Shown piece by piece: positions 1-7,920 of a stretch of DNA of 64,000 bases. Positions within the stretch are counted from its first letter, which is position 1. Each line of letters begins with the position of its first letter. The position numbers were made by a program, and so were the translations under genes. This stretch comes from Vicinamibacterales bacterium. GTDB lineage: Bacteria > Acidobacteriota > Vicinamibacteria > Vicinamibacterales > UBA8438. The notes under the pieces are model-generated. The model did no database searches. It had not been told where the DNA came from and was given only the letters and a program-made list of their open reading frames with translations. Where the stretch lies: NCBI GenBank assembly GCA_958296065.1, contig CATQHX010000001.1, forward strand, positions 1-64,000, in the 5' to 3' direction.

Positions 1-10
1 GAAAATCGTC

Positions 11-40
11 TTTACACGTTGCACACCAACGCCATATAGT
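11..40 (+). promoter_or_regulatory. Promoter of the first XRE gene
   Basis: A -35-like TTTACA (11-16) and a -10-like TATAGT (35-40) are 18 bp apart. The ATG at 50 lies 9 bp after the -10 and no Shine-Dalgarno sequence fits between, so the transcript would start at or near the start codon. Seen in sequence; use as a promoter is inferred. Confidence 0.55.
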
Positions 41-49
41 CAAAACGCG

Positions 50-301
50 ATGCTCACGAAGCAGCAACTCGCCGTGCTCCGAACCGAGCCAGGCACCAAC
101 CGGGTCGCGAAGGCCATCGAGTTGGCCAGCGTCACCCAGGTTACCGTCGCGGAGGCGCTTGGCCTGCCACAACCGTACGTCAGCGACGTCGCACGGCGCC
201 GCTACAAGACCATTACTGTAGAAAATGCGAGAAAGTTCGCAAGATTTTTCGGCTGCTCCATCGAGGAGCTCTTTCCGTCCGACGACGAGGGTGAACCGTA
301 A
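50..301 (+). CDS. Small XRE-family DNA-binding protein
   Basis: This 83-aa protein is essentially one helix-turn-helix domain. The recognition region contains PQPYVSDVARRRY and is followed by FGCSIEELFP, the usual end of an XRE domain; the last residues are acidic. It looks related to the N-terminal domain of the regulator at 615, which has PQPRVSDWENDRY and LRCSIDHLL in the same places, so the two are probably paralogues or parts of one control circuit. There is no second domain, so it would act as a small DNA-binding repressor or antitoxin-like protein. No toxin partner is visible. The ATG is 9 bp after a good -10 box. Confidence 0.75.
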   Translation: MLTKQQLAVLRTEPGTNRVAKAIELASVTQVTVAEALGLPQPYVSDVARRRYKTITVENARKFARFFGCSIEELFPSDDEGEP

Positions 302-614
302 CGGCTCCAGCTCCCGGCTCTACCGGAAAGGACCGGTGACCAGCTCGGTTGTTCGGATTCACGATCTCCGCTTTTCGCTGCGAACGGAGTTTCTTCCGCA
401 CTCCCCACGCGTGCGCCTACCTCTTTCGTGACACCCGGCGGCAGCGGATCGATCCCACCCGGAGCGGAAGTGGCAGCTCGGCCGGCTGCTGCCAACCCCC
501 GAGCATCGCTTCAGGGCTGTATCGTGTCAGGGCTAAGCGTGTGTGCATTAACTAGTTTAATTATTTGATGTAAGTTTTGACACGTGGATCTGCACATGAG
601 ATAGCCTTGCCTTC
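302..614. other. 313-bp intergenic region between two regulators
   Basis: I see no coding sequence here. The first two thirds is GC-rich and unremarkable. The last 75 bp, before the GTG at 615, is strikingly AT-rich for this genome and holds a palindromic element (547-561) and a TTGACA at 577-582. It is a plausible operator/promoter region for the downstream repressor gene. Confidence 0.5.
547..561. promoter_or_regulatory. AT-rich near-palindrome, candidate operator
   Basis: The 15-bp stretch ATTAACTAGTTTAAT is a near-perfect inverted repeat centred on CTAG, with the 8-bp core AACTAGTT exactly palindromic. It lies 54 bp before a repressor-type gene, where a self-binding operator would be expected. 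The role is inferred. Confidence 0.35.
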
Positions 615-1295
615 GTGTCGCTCGGTCAGAACATCAAGCGGTTGCGGTGGGAGGCGGGATTTCAGACGCAGAAGGCGTTGGCCGACTTGCTGGGCGTCCC
701 TCAGCCACGGGTCTCGGACTGGGAGAACGACCGCTACGCGGTCCTCGAGACCAAGACCCTCGTTCGGATCGCGAAAGGGCTGCGTTGCTCCATTGACCAC
801 TTGCTTGTTGGCGTCGATCCCGACTACGACCGAATCCTGCGGGGGGCCGGCATGCCCGCCGTGGAACCCGCTCGCGGCGGCTCTCCGGCAGACACTGGTT
901 CCGACCTTCCGGTGGTGGCCGAGGGAAGCGCCTTGCCCCCTGGCTTCACTCACGGTGGCCCGAGGAAGGAGCATCCCGAAATCGTACAGTGGGTATCGCG
1001 GCCGGGAGACCTGCGCGATCCGCATGCCTTCGGAGTTCGGGTTCGCGGCGATTCGATGATTCCCGCGTACCGGCCGAACACCATCGCGATAGTGTCGCCG
1101 GGACACCGCGTGCAGGACGGCGACGAGGTCTACGCCCACCTCGGATCCGGTGAGCGGTTGATTCGGCTGGCCCGAACGCTCCGGGGCGGATATCTGTTGC
1201 TGTCGTACAATCATGCGTACAAGCCGCTCCTCCTGCAGATGAAGGACATCAAGGCGATGGGCGTCGTCGTGTCGTCGCGCCTTCGGGCATTCTGA
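615..1295 (+). CDS. XRE regulator with degenerate LexA/S24-like domain
   Basis: This is a 226-aa two-domain repressor of the phage CI/LexA layout. Residues about 1-65 are an XRE helix-turn-helix (ALADLLGVPQPRVSDWENDR); residues about 135-220 match the S24 peptidase fold, with VRGDSM carrying the nucleophile Ser147. In LexA-type proteins the general-base lysine lies about 37 residues later in a VKRL-like strand. Here the matching stretch is RLIRLAR, and no lysine occurs from Ser147 until position 203. The protein therefore probably cannot self-cleave, although it may still dimerise through this domain. Translation starts at GTG, in frame with the helix-turn-helix. The nearest neighbours are another XRE gene upstream and tRNA-Ser downstream, a setting that suggests a mobile-element remnant. 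Confidence 0.8.
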   Translation: MSLGQNIKRLRWEAGFQTQKALADLLGVPQPRVSDWENDRYAVLETKTLVRIAKGLRCSIDHLLVGVDPDYDRILRGAGMPAVEPARGGSPADTGSDLPVVAEGSALPPGFTHGGPRKEHPEIVQWVSRPGDLRDPHAFGVRVRGDSMIPAYRPNTIAIVSPGHRVQDGDEVYAHLGSGERLIRLARTLRGGYLLLSYNHAYKPLLLQMKDIKAMGVVVSSRLRAF

Positions 1296-1375
1296 CCAAC
1301 CGGACTTCGGGCCTTCGCGGTGTCCTCCGGCGGAACCTGCTGGTAGACTGTTCAGTCGTACCGGACTCCCGGCGC

Positions 1376-1468
1376 GGAGAGATGTCCGAGGGGTTGAAGG
1401 AGCACGCTTGGAAAGCGTGTGTAGGGGTAATCCTCCTACCGTGGGTTCGAATCCCACTCTCTCCGCCA
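1376..1468 (+). tRNA. tRNA-Ser (anticodon GGA)
   Basis: The acceptor stem GGAGAGA (1376-1382) pairs with TCTCTCC (1458-1464); the discriminator is G1465 and CCA is encoded at 1466-1468. The anticodon arm CACGC-TTGGAAA-GCGTG gives anticodon GGA, reading UCC. The T-arm contains GTTCGAATC. A long variable arm, typical of serine tRNAs, lies between the anticodon and T arms. Confidence 0.95.
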
Positions 1469-1493
1469 AATCTTCGCCTGCGCTTCGATCATC

Positions 1494-1560
1494 GGAGAGA
1501 GTGGTCTTCAGGCGCTACGCCGCTGCGCGGCTTCGGGCGCGAATCCCACTCTCTCCGCCA
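1494..1560 (+). pseudogene. tRNA-Ser 3'-end duplication / tRNA remnant
   Basis: The last 21 bp of tRNA-Ser including CCA (1448-1468) recur exactly at 1540-1560, 92 bp downstream. The second copy is preceded by GGAGAGA (1494-1500), so an 11-bp terminal stem can form (1494-1504 with 1546-1556). The middle does not fold as a tRNA and there is no anticodon arm. This is either a decayed duplicate of the tRNA or an att-type repeat left by an element that integrated at the tRNA 3' end and was lost. Confidence 0.7.
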
Positions 1561-1652
1561 CTCTCGCTGCTCTCAAGGACGACCGTATTGAACGGGACCC
1601 AGAGAGCAGACCCGACCTGCGTCGAAGTACGCGGAAAATCCCTCGGAACGCG

Positions 1653-2942
1653 CTAGTCGACGATCGCCTGCATGACGGCGTTCTGGAAGTCGGCCCGGAG
1701 CGGACCGCCCGGCGTCTGCACCATGAGAATCGCGGTCAGTTCCTCCTTCGCATCGACCCAGAACGTGGTCCCGAAAGCGCCGCTCCAGCCGAAGCTGCCG
1801 GTCGACCGGTGGTCGTCGCGAGCCACGACGGCGTCGAGCACGACGTCGACGGTCAATCCGAAGCCCTTTCCGGGACGACCGCCGGTGCGCCCCGCCTGCG
1901 CGTAGAGGTCTCCGACGTGGTTCGACGCCATCAGGTCGACGGTCCGCGACCCCAGCAGCCGCGTGCCGTTCAGCTCACCCTTGTTGACAAGCATCTGGGC
2001 GAACTGCAGGTAGTCCTCCGCCGTCGACCAGAGACCGCCCCCGCCACCGTGCAATGTTCTCGTGGCCACCCATTCCGGCACGGGGCGGTGCTCGAGTCCG
2101 TCGGGCGTACGGCGGTAGAGCGTCACGACGCGCGGCATGCTCTCATCCGGCACGTTGAAGGCCGTGTCCTTCATCCCCAGCGGGTCGAAGATGCGCTGCC
2201 GCAGGAACTCGTCGAACGTCAGTCCCGAGGCGACCTCGACGATGCGTCCAAGGGTGTCGATCCCGGCCAGGCCGCTGTACGCCCAGCGACTGCCCGGCTG
2301 GAAGTCGAGGGGAGCCGCTCCGAGGGCGGCCGCCCAGTCCGCGACGCTGCCGGTCAGCTCTCGAGGCGCGATGCGTGACGCCGCCTCGCTCCCCGCGCCG
2401 CCGCTTACCAGACCCGAGGTGTGGGTGATCAGATCCTGTACCGTGATCTCGCGCTTCGCCGGCACGGTATAGATGCCCTCTTGCGTGCCCGCGGCATTCG
2501 ACCGCGGCATCGCGACCTTCGTGTCCCGGAACTCCGGAATGAAGCGGGACACCGGATCCGACAGGCGGACCTTCCCCTCTTCGACGAGCATCAGGATAGC
2601 GACGCCGGTCACCGGCTTCGTCATCGACGCGATCGGGAAGATGGTGTCCTTGCGCATCGGGGCGTCCGCCTCGATATCCATGAGGCCATGGGCCTCGAAG
2701 TGGGCGACCTGTCCGCGCCGCGCGACGACGGTTACGGCGCCTGAGATCTGATCGGTGTCGATGGCGCGCCGGATCATGTCGCCGATCCGCTGCAGGCGCT
2801 TCGCCGACAGTCCCACGTCATCGGGCGTCCCGGCGGGCACCTGCGCGCCGGCCGTGGCTACCGCGAGCAGGACAAGGACGACAAACACCAGGGACAACCG
2901 GGGAACGAAGCGGGCTCCGTCACGGGCACTGTTGGCGTGCAC
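1653..2942 (-). CDS. Exported serine hydrolase, class C beta-lactamase-like
   Basis: A protein of about 429 aa of the beta-lactamase/transpeptidase-like serine hydrolase family (family VIII esterases, class C enzymes). The nucleophile motif is SMTK (in FPIASMTKP) and the tyrosine motif is YSG. A glycine-rich HGGGGGLWST loop replaces the KTG box, as in the esterase branch. The N-terminus carries a hydrophobic signal peptide ending near TAGAQ. I chose the GTG at 2942 because AAGGAG ends 6 bp before it; an ATG two codons upstream (2948) touches the Shine-Dalgarno sequence and is less likely. The substrate cannot be read from sequence: esters, beta-lactams or peptides are all possible. It lies 117 bp downstream of tadA on the same strand. 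Confidence 0.85.
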   Translation of the reverse strand: MHANSARDGARFVPRLSLVFVVLVLLAVATAGAQVPAGTPDDVGLSAKRLQRIGDMIRRAIDTDQISGAVTVVARRGQVAHFEAHGLMDIEADAPMRKDTIFPIASMTKPVTGVAILMLVEEGKVRLSDPVSRFIPEFRDTKVAMPRSNAAGTQEGIYTVPAKREITVQDLITHTSGLVSGGAGSEAASRIAPRELTGSVADWAAALGAAPLDFQPGSRWAYSGLAGIDTLGRIVEVASGLTFDEFLRQRIFDPLGMKDTAFNVPDESMPRVVTLYRRTPDGLEHRPVPEWVATRTLHGGGGGLWSTAEDYLQFAQMLVNKGELNGTRLLGSRTVDLMASNHVGDLYAQAGRTGGRPGKGFGLTVDVVLDAVVARDDHRSTGSFGWSGAFGTTFWVDAKEELTAILMVQTPGGPLRADFQNAVMQAIVD

Positions 2943-3058
2943 CAGCATCTCCTTTGCTCGAGAATCGACCGCTGCCGACCCGTAGCTTATCAGCCCGTGG
3001 CGAAAGCCACGCTGCATTCGAGCGGCGATGCATCCCGCGTGGTGAGAAGATGCCGTCG

Positions 3059-3538
3059 TCAGCTTGCCGGCTCCTCCGCCGCGCGCCTTCGTGCGCCGAA
3101 GAACGCCTGCATCAGGACGCGGCAGTCGTCTTCCAGCACGCCGGCCACCACCTCCACGCGGTGGTTCAGGGCCGAGTGCTCCAGCGAGCGCGTGACCGAG
3201 CGCACGGCGCCCGCCTTCGGCTCGGGGGCCCCGTAGACGAGCGTTCCGATGCGCGCGTGCACCAGCGCCCCGGCGCACATGAGGCACGGCTCGACGGTTA
3301 CGTACAGGGCGGCGCCGGTGAGGCGGTAGTTCCCGGTGCGGCGAGCGGCATCGCGCAGGGCGACGACTTCTGCGTGGGCGGTCGGATCGCGCCCGGCGAT
3401 CGGCTGGTTGAAGCCGCGGCCGACGATGTTGCCCGTGCCCGGCGCGACCACGACGGCGCCTACCGGCACTTCACCGCCGGCCATCGCGCTGGCCGCCTCC
3501 GCCAGCGCCGCGCGCATGTACGTCTCGTGCTCTTCCAT
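3059..3538 (-). CDS. tadA: tRNA-specific adenosine deaminase TadA
   Basis: This 159-aa protein has the zinc cytidine/adenosine deaminase signature: HAE (His55, Glu57) and PCLMC (Cys85, Cys88). TadA converts A34 to inosine in the anticodon of tRNA-Arg(ACG). That substrate tRNA is encoded in this window at 9106-9182, which supports the assignment. Length and motif order are normal for bacterial TadA. A purine-rich GGGGGA stretch lies just before the ATG. The rml remnants are divergently transcribed 57 bp upstream. Confidence 0.92.
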   Translation of the reverse strand: MEEHETYMRAALAEAASAMAGGEVPVGAVVVAPGTGNIVGRGFNQPIAGRDPTAHAEVVALRDAARRTGNYRLTGAALYVTVEPCLMCAGALVHARIGTLVYGAPEPKAGAVRSVTRSLEHSALNHRVEVVAGVLEDDCRVLMQAFFGARRRAAEEPAS

Positions 3539-3594
3539 CGAATCCCCCGGATCCGTGGCTCGACCGGGCCGCCCCGTTATGATTATCGTCCACG

Positions 3595-3771
3595 ATGAAG
3601 GGGCTCATCCTCAGCGGCGGCAAGGGCACACGGCTGCAGCCGCTCACATTCACCAGCGCCAAGCAGCTCGTGCCGGTGGCGAACAAGCCGGTGCTGTTCT
3701 ACGGCATCGAGACGCTGGCCGCGGCCGGGATCCGGGAGACGCACGCAAAGTGGTCGACCTGCTGCCGATGA
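3595..3771 (+). pseudogene. rmlA: Truncated glucose-1-phosphate thymidylyltransferase (rmlA')
   Basis: The first 48 or so codons match the N-terminus of the long-form sugar nucleotidyltransferase exactly in style: [15 protein letters not shown] is the nucleotide-binding loop, followed by [19 protein letters not shown]. Similarity stops near 3739, after AAGIRE, and the frame then hits TGA at 3769-3771. About 85 percent of the usual 290-350 aa enzyme is missing, so it cannot be active. A TATGAT box lies 11 bp before the ATG, so the stub is probably still transcribed and now drives the downstream rmlB. Confidence 0.85.
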
Positions 3772-4031
3772 TAGTGATCAAGCTGGTGCTGGTCGACACG
3801 CGGGAGGAGTCGCCGACCCGGGGACGCGTAAACGAGTTCTTTCTCGGCCGCCTCAATCCGACCCTGGTGCAGATTCCCAGCCTCGTCTACCACGGCTGGA
3901 AGTGCATCAGCCAGGAGCCGTCGGTCGTCGTGAACGTGCCAACCGAGCCGTATCGCTACGACGATCCGGACGAGTACCGCCTGGAACCGCACGGCTCGCT
4001 ACCCTACGATTGGACTCGCCAGGATGGTTGA
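3768..4031 (+). pseudogene. rmlC: C-terminal fragment of dTDP-sugar 3,5-epimerase-like protein ('rmlC)
   Basis: This frame carries NEFFLGRLNPTLVQIP, VYHGWKCIS, and VNVPTEPYRYDDPDEYR, ending with PYDWTRQDG. These are the C-terminal half of dTDP-4-dehydrorhamnose 3,5-epimerase-type cupins. The N-terminal half, including most of the active site, is gone. The fragment follows directly on the rmlA stub in a different frame, so a single deletion removed the 3' part of rmlA and the 5' part of the epimerase gene. An ATG at 3768 could start an 87-aa product. Its stop overlaps the rmlB start (ATGGTTGA), keeping the original operon coupling. Confidence 0.8.
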
Positions 4032-5037
4032 CGTGCTCGTCACGGGCGGCGCCGGCTTCATCGGCAGCAACTTCGTCCACTACGCACTCGACGCGCACCC
4101 CGACTGGCGCGTGACGACGCTGGACAAGCTGACCTACGCGGGCCGGCGCGAGAACCTGCAGGATCTCGACGGGCATCCGCGGCACCGGTTCGTGCGCGGC
4201 GACGTCGCAGATCCGGCCGTCGCCTCGCCCCTCGTTCAGGGCGCCGAGGTCGTGGTGCACTTCGCCGCCGAGACGCACGTGGACCGTTCCCTGATGAGCG
4301 CCGGGGAGTTCATCCACACCGACGTGCACGGCACCTTCGTGCTTCTGGACGCGGCTCGGGAAGCTCCCCGCCTGCGCTGCTTCGTGCAAATCTCGACCGA
4401 CGAGGTCTACGGCAGCGTGCCCGAGGGAGCCAGCCGGGAGACGGACGAGTTGCGGCCGCGCAACCCGTACGCAGCCAGCAAGGCGGGCGCGGACCGCCTG
4501 GCCTACAGCTACTGGGCGAGCTACCGGGTGCCGGTGGTGATTACGCGCGCCTCGAACAATTACGGTCCCCGCCAGTACCCCGAGAAGAGCATCCCCCTGT
4601 TCATCACGAACGCGATCGACGAGCGGCCGTTGCCGTTGTACGGCGATGGCCTCAACGTTCGCGACTGGCTGCACGTCGACGACCACTGCCGGGCGCTCGA
4701 CCTGCTGATCGAGCGAGGCCGATCCGGCGAGACGTACAACATCGGCGGCGGCAACGACGTGGCCAACCTCGACCTGACGCACCGCATTCTGCACCTGCTC
4801 GACCGGCCGGCGTCTCTCATCGAGCCGGTGGCGGACAGGCCGGGGCACGACCGCCGCTACTGCCTGGACACCGCGAAGCTCCGCACGCTGGGCTGGGAGC
4901 CGCAAACCGCTTTCGAAATCGGTCTGGGCGCTACCGTCGACTGGTATGCGAAGAACGAACGGTGGTGGCGACCGATCAAGGAGGGCAGCGAGGCCTACCG
5001 CGCGTACTACGACCGCCAGTACGCGCGGCGCGGATGA
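4024..5037 (+). CDS. rmlB: dTDP-glucose 4,6-dehydratase RmlB
   Basis: A complete 337-aa extended short-chain dehydrogenase. It opens with the NAD-binding loop GGAGFIGSNF, has the catalytic STDEVYG (Thr-Asp-Glu of dehydratases) and the YAASKAGAD tyrosine-lysine pair, and later carries NNYGPRQYPEK and GDGLNVRDWLHVDDH, all typical of RmlB. It converts dTDP-glucose to dTDP-4-keto-6-deoxyglucose, the branch point to rhamnose and other deoxysugars. Its own operon partners are broken here (rmlA and rmlC stubs upstream), so dTDP-glucose and any later step must come from enzymes elsewhere, or the pathway is dying. Confidence 0.93.
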   Translation: MVDVLVTGGAGFIGSNFVHYALDAHPDWRVTTLDKLTYAGRRENLQDLDGHPRHRFVRGDVADPAVASPLVQGAEVVVHFAAETHVDRSLMSAGEFIHTDVHGTFVLLDAAREAPRLRCFVQISTDEVYGSVPEGASRETDELRPRNPYAASKAGADRLAYSYWASYRVPVVITRASNNYGPRQYPEKSIPLFITNAIDERPLPLYGDGLNVRDWLHVDDHCRALDLLIERGRSGETYNIGGGNDVANLDLTHRILHLLDRPASLIEPVADRPGHDRRYCLDTAKLRTLGWEPQTAFEIGLGATVDWYAKNERWWRPIKEGSEAYRAYYDRQYARRG

Positions 5038-5068
5038 CCGGTCGCAAGTCACAGTTGCGCGTCGGGCT

Positions 5069-7822
5069 TCAGCGTTCCCCGGACGGCTGCAGGTCGTAGA
5101 CTTCGGTACCTTCGCCTTCCGCACCCGCGACCGGTTCAGGAACGCCGACCACCGGCGGGCGCCGAATGAGCGGGCGGGTCGATTCGGATCCCGCCGCGGG
5201 AACCCGGGCGGCCAGATCCTCTCCGCGCATGACCAGCAGGCCGCGCTGGCCCGCCACCTCCTCGACCACCGCCCGCACCCCGGCATCGACCTGCGCGATC
5301 CGGCGGCACATGGCGACCGCGGCGGTCAGTCCGCTCCCGAGAAAGAGCGCCGCGGTCAGGCCGGCATCGAGCAGCAGGCTTGCCGCAATCCCCATGCCTG
5401 TCAGCATCCCCACCGTGGCGCCGAAGGGAGCCAACCGATGGCGCACGCCGACGCGAAAGAGGCAACGCCCCTCCTCGTGCTCTTCCAGCAACGTTCGCAG
5501 ATCGAGCCAGCCCCACCGGCCGGTGGCCACCGCCAGGTCGCGTTCCTGCTGCCAGGTATCGTGCGCATCTATCGCGCGCCCGACGGCACGTGACTGGAGG
5601 CCGCGCGTGATACGCGTAAGCAGGTCGGCGCGGTCGACCCAGCGTTCGCTCCACAGCTCCATCTTGTCTTGCCCACGAAACATCAGGCGGATCGCCCGGC
5701 CCATCTCGCGCGGCCCGTCGACCCTGCGGCTCCGGGCCGCGGCGGTGGCGTGCCGGGCACCGACGTCCGGGGGCCAGAGCTTCCCTCTGAAGCGGCCCCA
5801 ACCACGCGCGATCGGCTGCAGCAGGTGTAGCCACGCGATCGTCGTTCGATAGAGCATCCGGCTCGCCACGGCACCGAACGGGCCTGCGACAGGGAGCCCC
5901 CGAACGTCCGTGCGCCGACCGTAGCCGACGCACTTGGCGATAGTGGTCGCCAGTCCGGCGATGCCTCCCAGACCCGCCACGACGGCCAGCGCGGCATGCC
6001 CGAACCAGACACTCCCTGCCGCGGCGCACATCAGCAGGACGGATCCGAACTGCCACGCGATCAGGTGCGGGACATAGGTCATGGAGGGAATATGCGCGCT
6101 GTAGACGGAGGGGAACGCGGCCGTGCCCCACACCCCGGCGTTGACGCGGACGCGCGAGATGGCCCGTACGAACGGCAGCGAGCTGTAGATGCGCCCCTTC
6201 CAGACGGCATGGCCGTTCAGGAAACGTTCCGGGTGGTTGTCCATCAGTTGCGTCTCGGCCTCGCCGTAGCCGACCTGTTGACGCCAATAGCCCCGGACCG
6301 TGCGGCGATGGCGGTGCCAGACGAGAGCCGACGGCGCGAACCCGATCGACTGTCCGCGCGCCTGCAGCCGCCAGCACACGTCGACGTCGTCTCCCGCCGC
6401 GTGGTAGGCCGGATCGAATCCGCCGATGGCCAGCAGCGCGTCGCGGCGGAAGGCCATGTTGCAACCGGGCACGTGCTCCGCCGCCCGATCGTCGAGCAGC
6501 ACGTGGGTCGGCGCGCCGGGCGACCGGGCGACGCACTGCGCCATCCAGGGATCGTCCTCCGGCACCACGTTCGGACCGCCGGCGCCGGCAACGTCCGACC
6601 GCAGGAACGGCTGCACCAGGTAGATCAGCCATGCCGGGTCGACGCGCACGTCCGCGTCGGTGTAGGCGACGACCGTGCCGCTCGCGCGATGGAGCGCCGC
6701 GTTGCGCGCGGCGCTCAAGCCGCCGTGGGGCGTGTCGATGACCGTCACGTCCGGGTGCCGGCGCGCGATCTCTCCGGTGGCGTCGGTCGAGCCGTCGTTG
6801 ACGACGATGACCTCGTAATCCGGGTAGTCGAGCTCCACGACCGAGCGCAAGCACTCATCGAGCGTCTCCGCCGCGTTCCGGGCGCAGATCAGCACGGAGA
6901 CCCGCGGCCACTCCTGGCGCCGGCCGGGCGGAAAACCGGCGTCCGCGAACGCGAGCGCCACGTCCGCCAGCACCGGCTTGGGCCGGCGCCTCTCGTCGGT
7001 CAGCCCGAAACGCCAGTCGGCGACCGCGTGCCCCCCTCGCCACCAGTCGTCGGTCCACGAGAAGACGACCGCGCCGCAGGCGCCCTCCTCGAACGCGATG
7101 CGAAGCTGCGTGGCGGTGAGGTCCGCCTGCCCCTCTTCCCCCTCGCGGAGGCTGTCGGCGCCCCCCTCGGCCAGCAGCAAGGGTCGATTCCCGGCGACAA
7201 CCTGCAGGTGCGCGACGTAGGCACGCAGATCGTCACCGTGATGCAGGTACACGTTGAACGCGCAGACGTCGAAGAACGGCAGGTCCAGGTAGTCCGTCGG
7301 CGGGTAGTTGACATAGGTGAGCAGCGCATCGGGTGCAGCCTGCTTCGCGTCGTCGTATACGTCCCGCAGGAATCGCTCGATGCGCGCAGCGCCGTGCCAA
7401 CGCACCACGCCGGACGGGATCTCGTTGCCGATGGCCACGAGCAGGGTCGCCGGGTGCCCGGCGAGCCGGCGGACTTCCCTGACGATGTCCTTCCGAACGG
7501 CGCGGGCGAGCTTCCGATTGTCGAGAAACGCGACGTGCTGCGCCCAGGGCACGCCGACGACGACGCGCAACTCGTGCTCCGCCGCCGCGTCCAGGATGTT
7601 CCCCCGTGGTACCGTGTAGGTCCGTACCGCGTTGACGCCGGACTGCGCCATGAGCACGAAGTCCGCGGCGACTTGCGGCAGCCGCGGGAACTGGTAGCCG
7701 TCCGCGTCGGGCGCGAACGTGCCGTAGGAGACACCCTTGATCAGGAAGCGCTCCGACCCTGCCTGGAGGAACTTGCCGACCACGCGAGGGGACGGCGCGG
7801 CGGCAGCGTTGGTCGGCAGCAT
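5069..7822 (-). CDS. Glycoside hydrolase / GT2 glycosyltransferase / membrane fusion
   Basis: A 917-aa protein in three parts. Residues about 15-295 look like a GH2-type TIM barrel: FLIKGVSYG, the acid/base position IGNEIP (Glu134), a likely nucleophile in LLLAEGG (Glu219), then FSWTDDWW. Residues about 305-530 are a family 2 glycosyltransferase: VSVLICARN, VVNDGSTD (341-347), YTDADV (387-392), GDDVDV (477-482) and WRQQ near 513. The rest has two hydrophobic regions (about 590-650 and 800-845), so it is probably anchored in the inner membrane. One polypeptide may both build and trim a polysaccharide, or the barrel may act as a substrate-binding module. It is transcribed away from the outer-membrane protein at 7921 and converges on rmlB. 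The ATG lacks a clear Shine-Dalgarno sequence. Confidence 0.8.
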   Translation of the reverse strand: MLPTNAAAAPSPRVVGKFLQAGSERFLIKGVSYGTFAPDADGYQFPRLPQVAADFVLMAQSGVNAVRTYTVPRGNILDAAAEHELRVVVGVPWAQHVAFLDNRKLARAVRKDIVREVRRLAGHPATLLVAIGNEIPSGVVRWHGAARIERFLRDVYDDAKQAAPDALLTYVNYPPTDYLDLPFFDVCAFNVYLHHGDDLRAYVAHLQVVAGNRPLLLAEGGADSLREGEEGQADLTATQLRIAFEEGACGAVVFSWTDDWWRGGHAVADWRFGLTDERRRPKPVLADVALAFADAGFPPGRRQEWPRVSVLICARNAAETLDECLRSVVELDYPDYEVIVVNDGSTDATGEIARRHPDVTVIDTPHGGLSAARNAALHRASGTVVAYTDADVRVDPAWLIYLVQPFLRSDVAGAGGPNVVPEDDPWMAQCVARSPGAPTHVLLDDRAAEHVPGCNMAFRRDALLAIGGFDPAYHAAGDDVDVCWRLQARGQSIGFAPSALVWHRHRRTVRGYWRQQVGYGEAETQLMDNHPERFLNGHAVWKGRIYSSLPFVRAISRVRVNAGVWGTAAFPSVYSAHIPSMTYVPHLIAWQFGSVLLMCAAAGSVWFGHAALAVVAGLGGIAGLATTIAKCVGYGRRTDVRGLPVAGPFGAVASRMLYRTTIAWLHLLQPIARGWGRFRGKLWPPDVGARHATAAARSRRVDGPREMGRAIRLMFRGQDKMELWSERWVDRADLLTRITRGLQSRAVGRAIDAHDTWQQERDLAVATGRWGWLDLRTLLEEHEEGRCLFRVGVRHRLAPFGATVGMLTGMGIAASLLLDAGLTAALFLGSGLTAAVAMCRRIAQVDAGVRAVVEEVAGQRGLLVMRGEDLAARVPAAGSESTRPLIRRPPVVGVPEPVAGAEGEGTEVYDLQPSGER

Positions 7823-7904
7823 GATGGCGTCTGTAATGGTACCAGCACCGCGCGAACGCTGCCGGACGACCGGCTGTTGCCCGCCCCGGCGACCGGCGCG
7901 ACGT

Positions 7905-7910
7905 TATAAT
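7905..7910 (+). promoter_or_regulatory. TATAAT box, leaderless-type
   Basis: A perfect TATAAT lies 10 bp before the ATG at 7921. There is no ribosome-binding sequence in between and no convincing -35. The position suggests transcription starts at or next to the start codon. Confidence 0.5.
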
Positions 7911-7920
7911 CCGGCCGCCC

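Noticed and set aside
561..1469. Long minus-strand frame of 302 codons across tRNA-Ser
   Set aside because: It starts with the well-known artefact peptide produced by reading a tRNA backwards (AERVGFEPTV) and is antisense to the LexA-like gene; no homology.
1491..1560. Second functional tRNA-Ser
   Set aside because: Acceptor and T-arm ends match, but there is no D arm, anticodon arm or variable arm that folds.
5996..7909. Plus-strand frame of 637 codons opposite the glycosidase/GT2 fusion
   Set aside because: High GC3 leaves the antisense frame open; composition is mostly Arg/Val/His with no motif, while the minus strand encodes clear domains.
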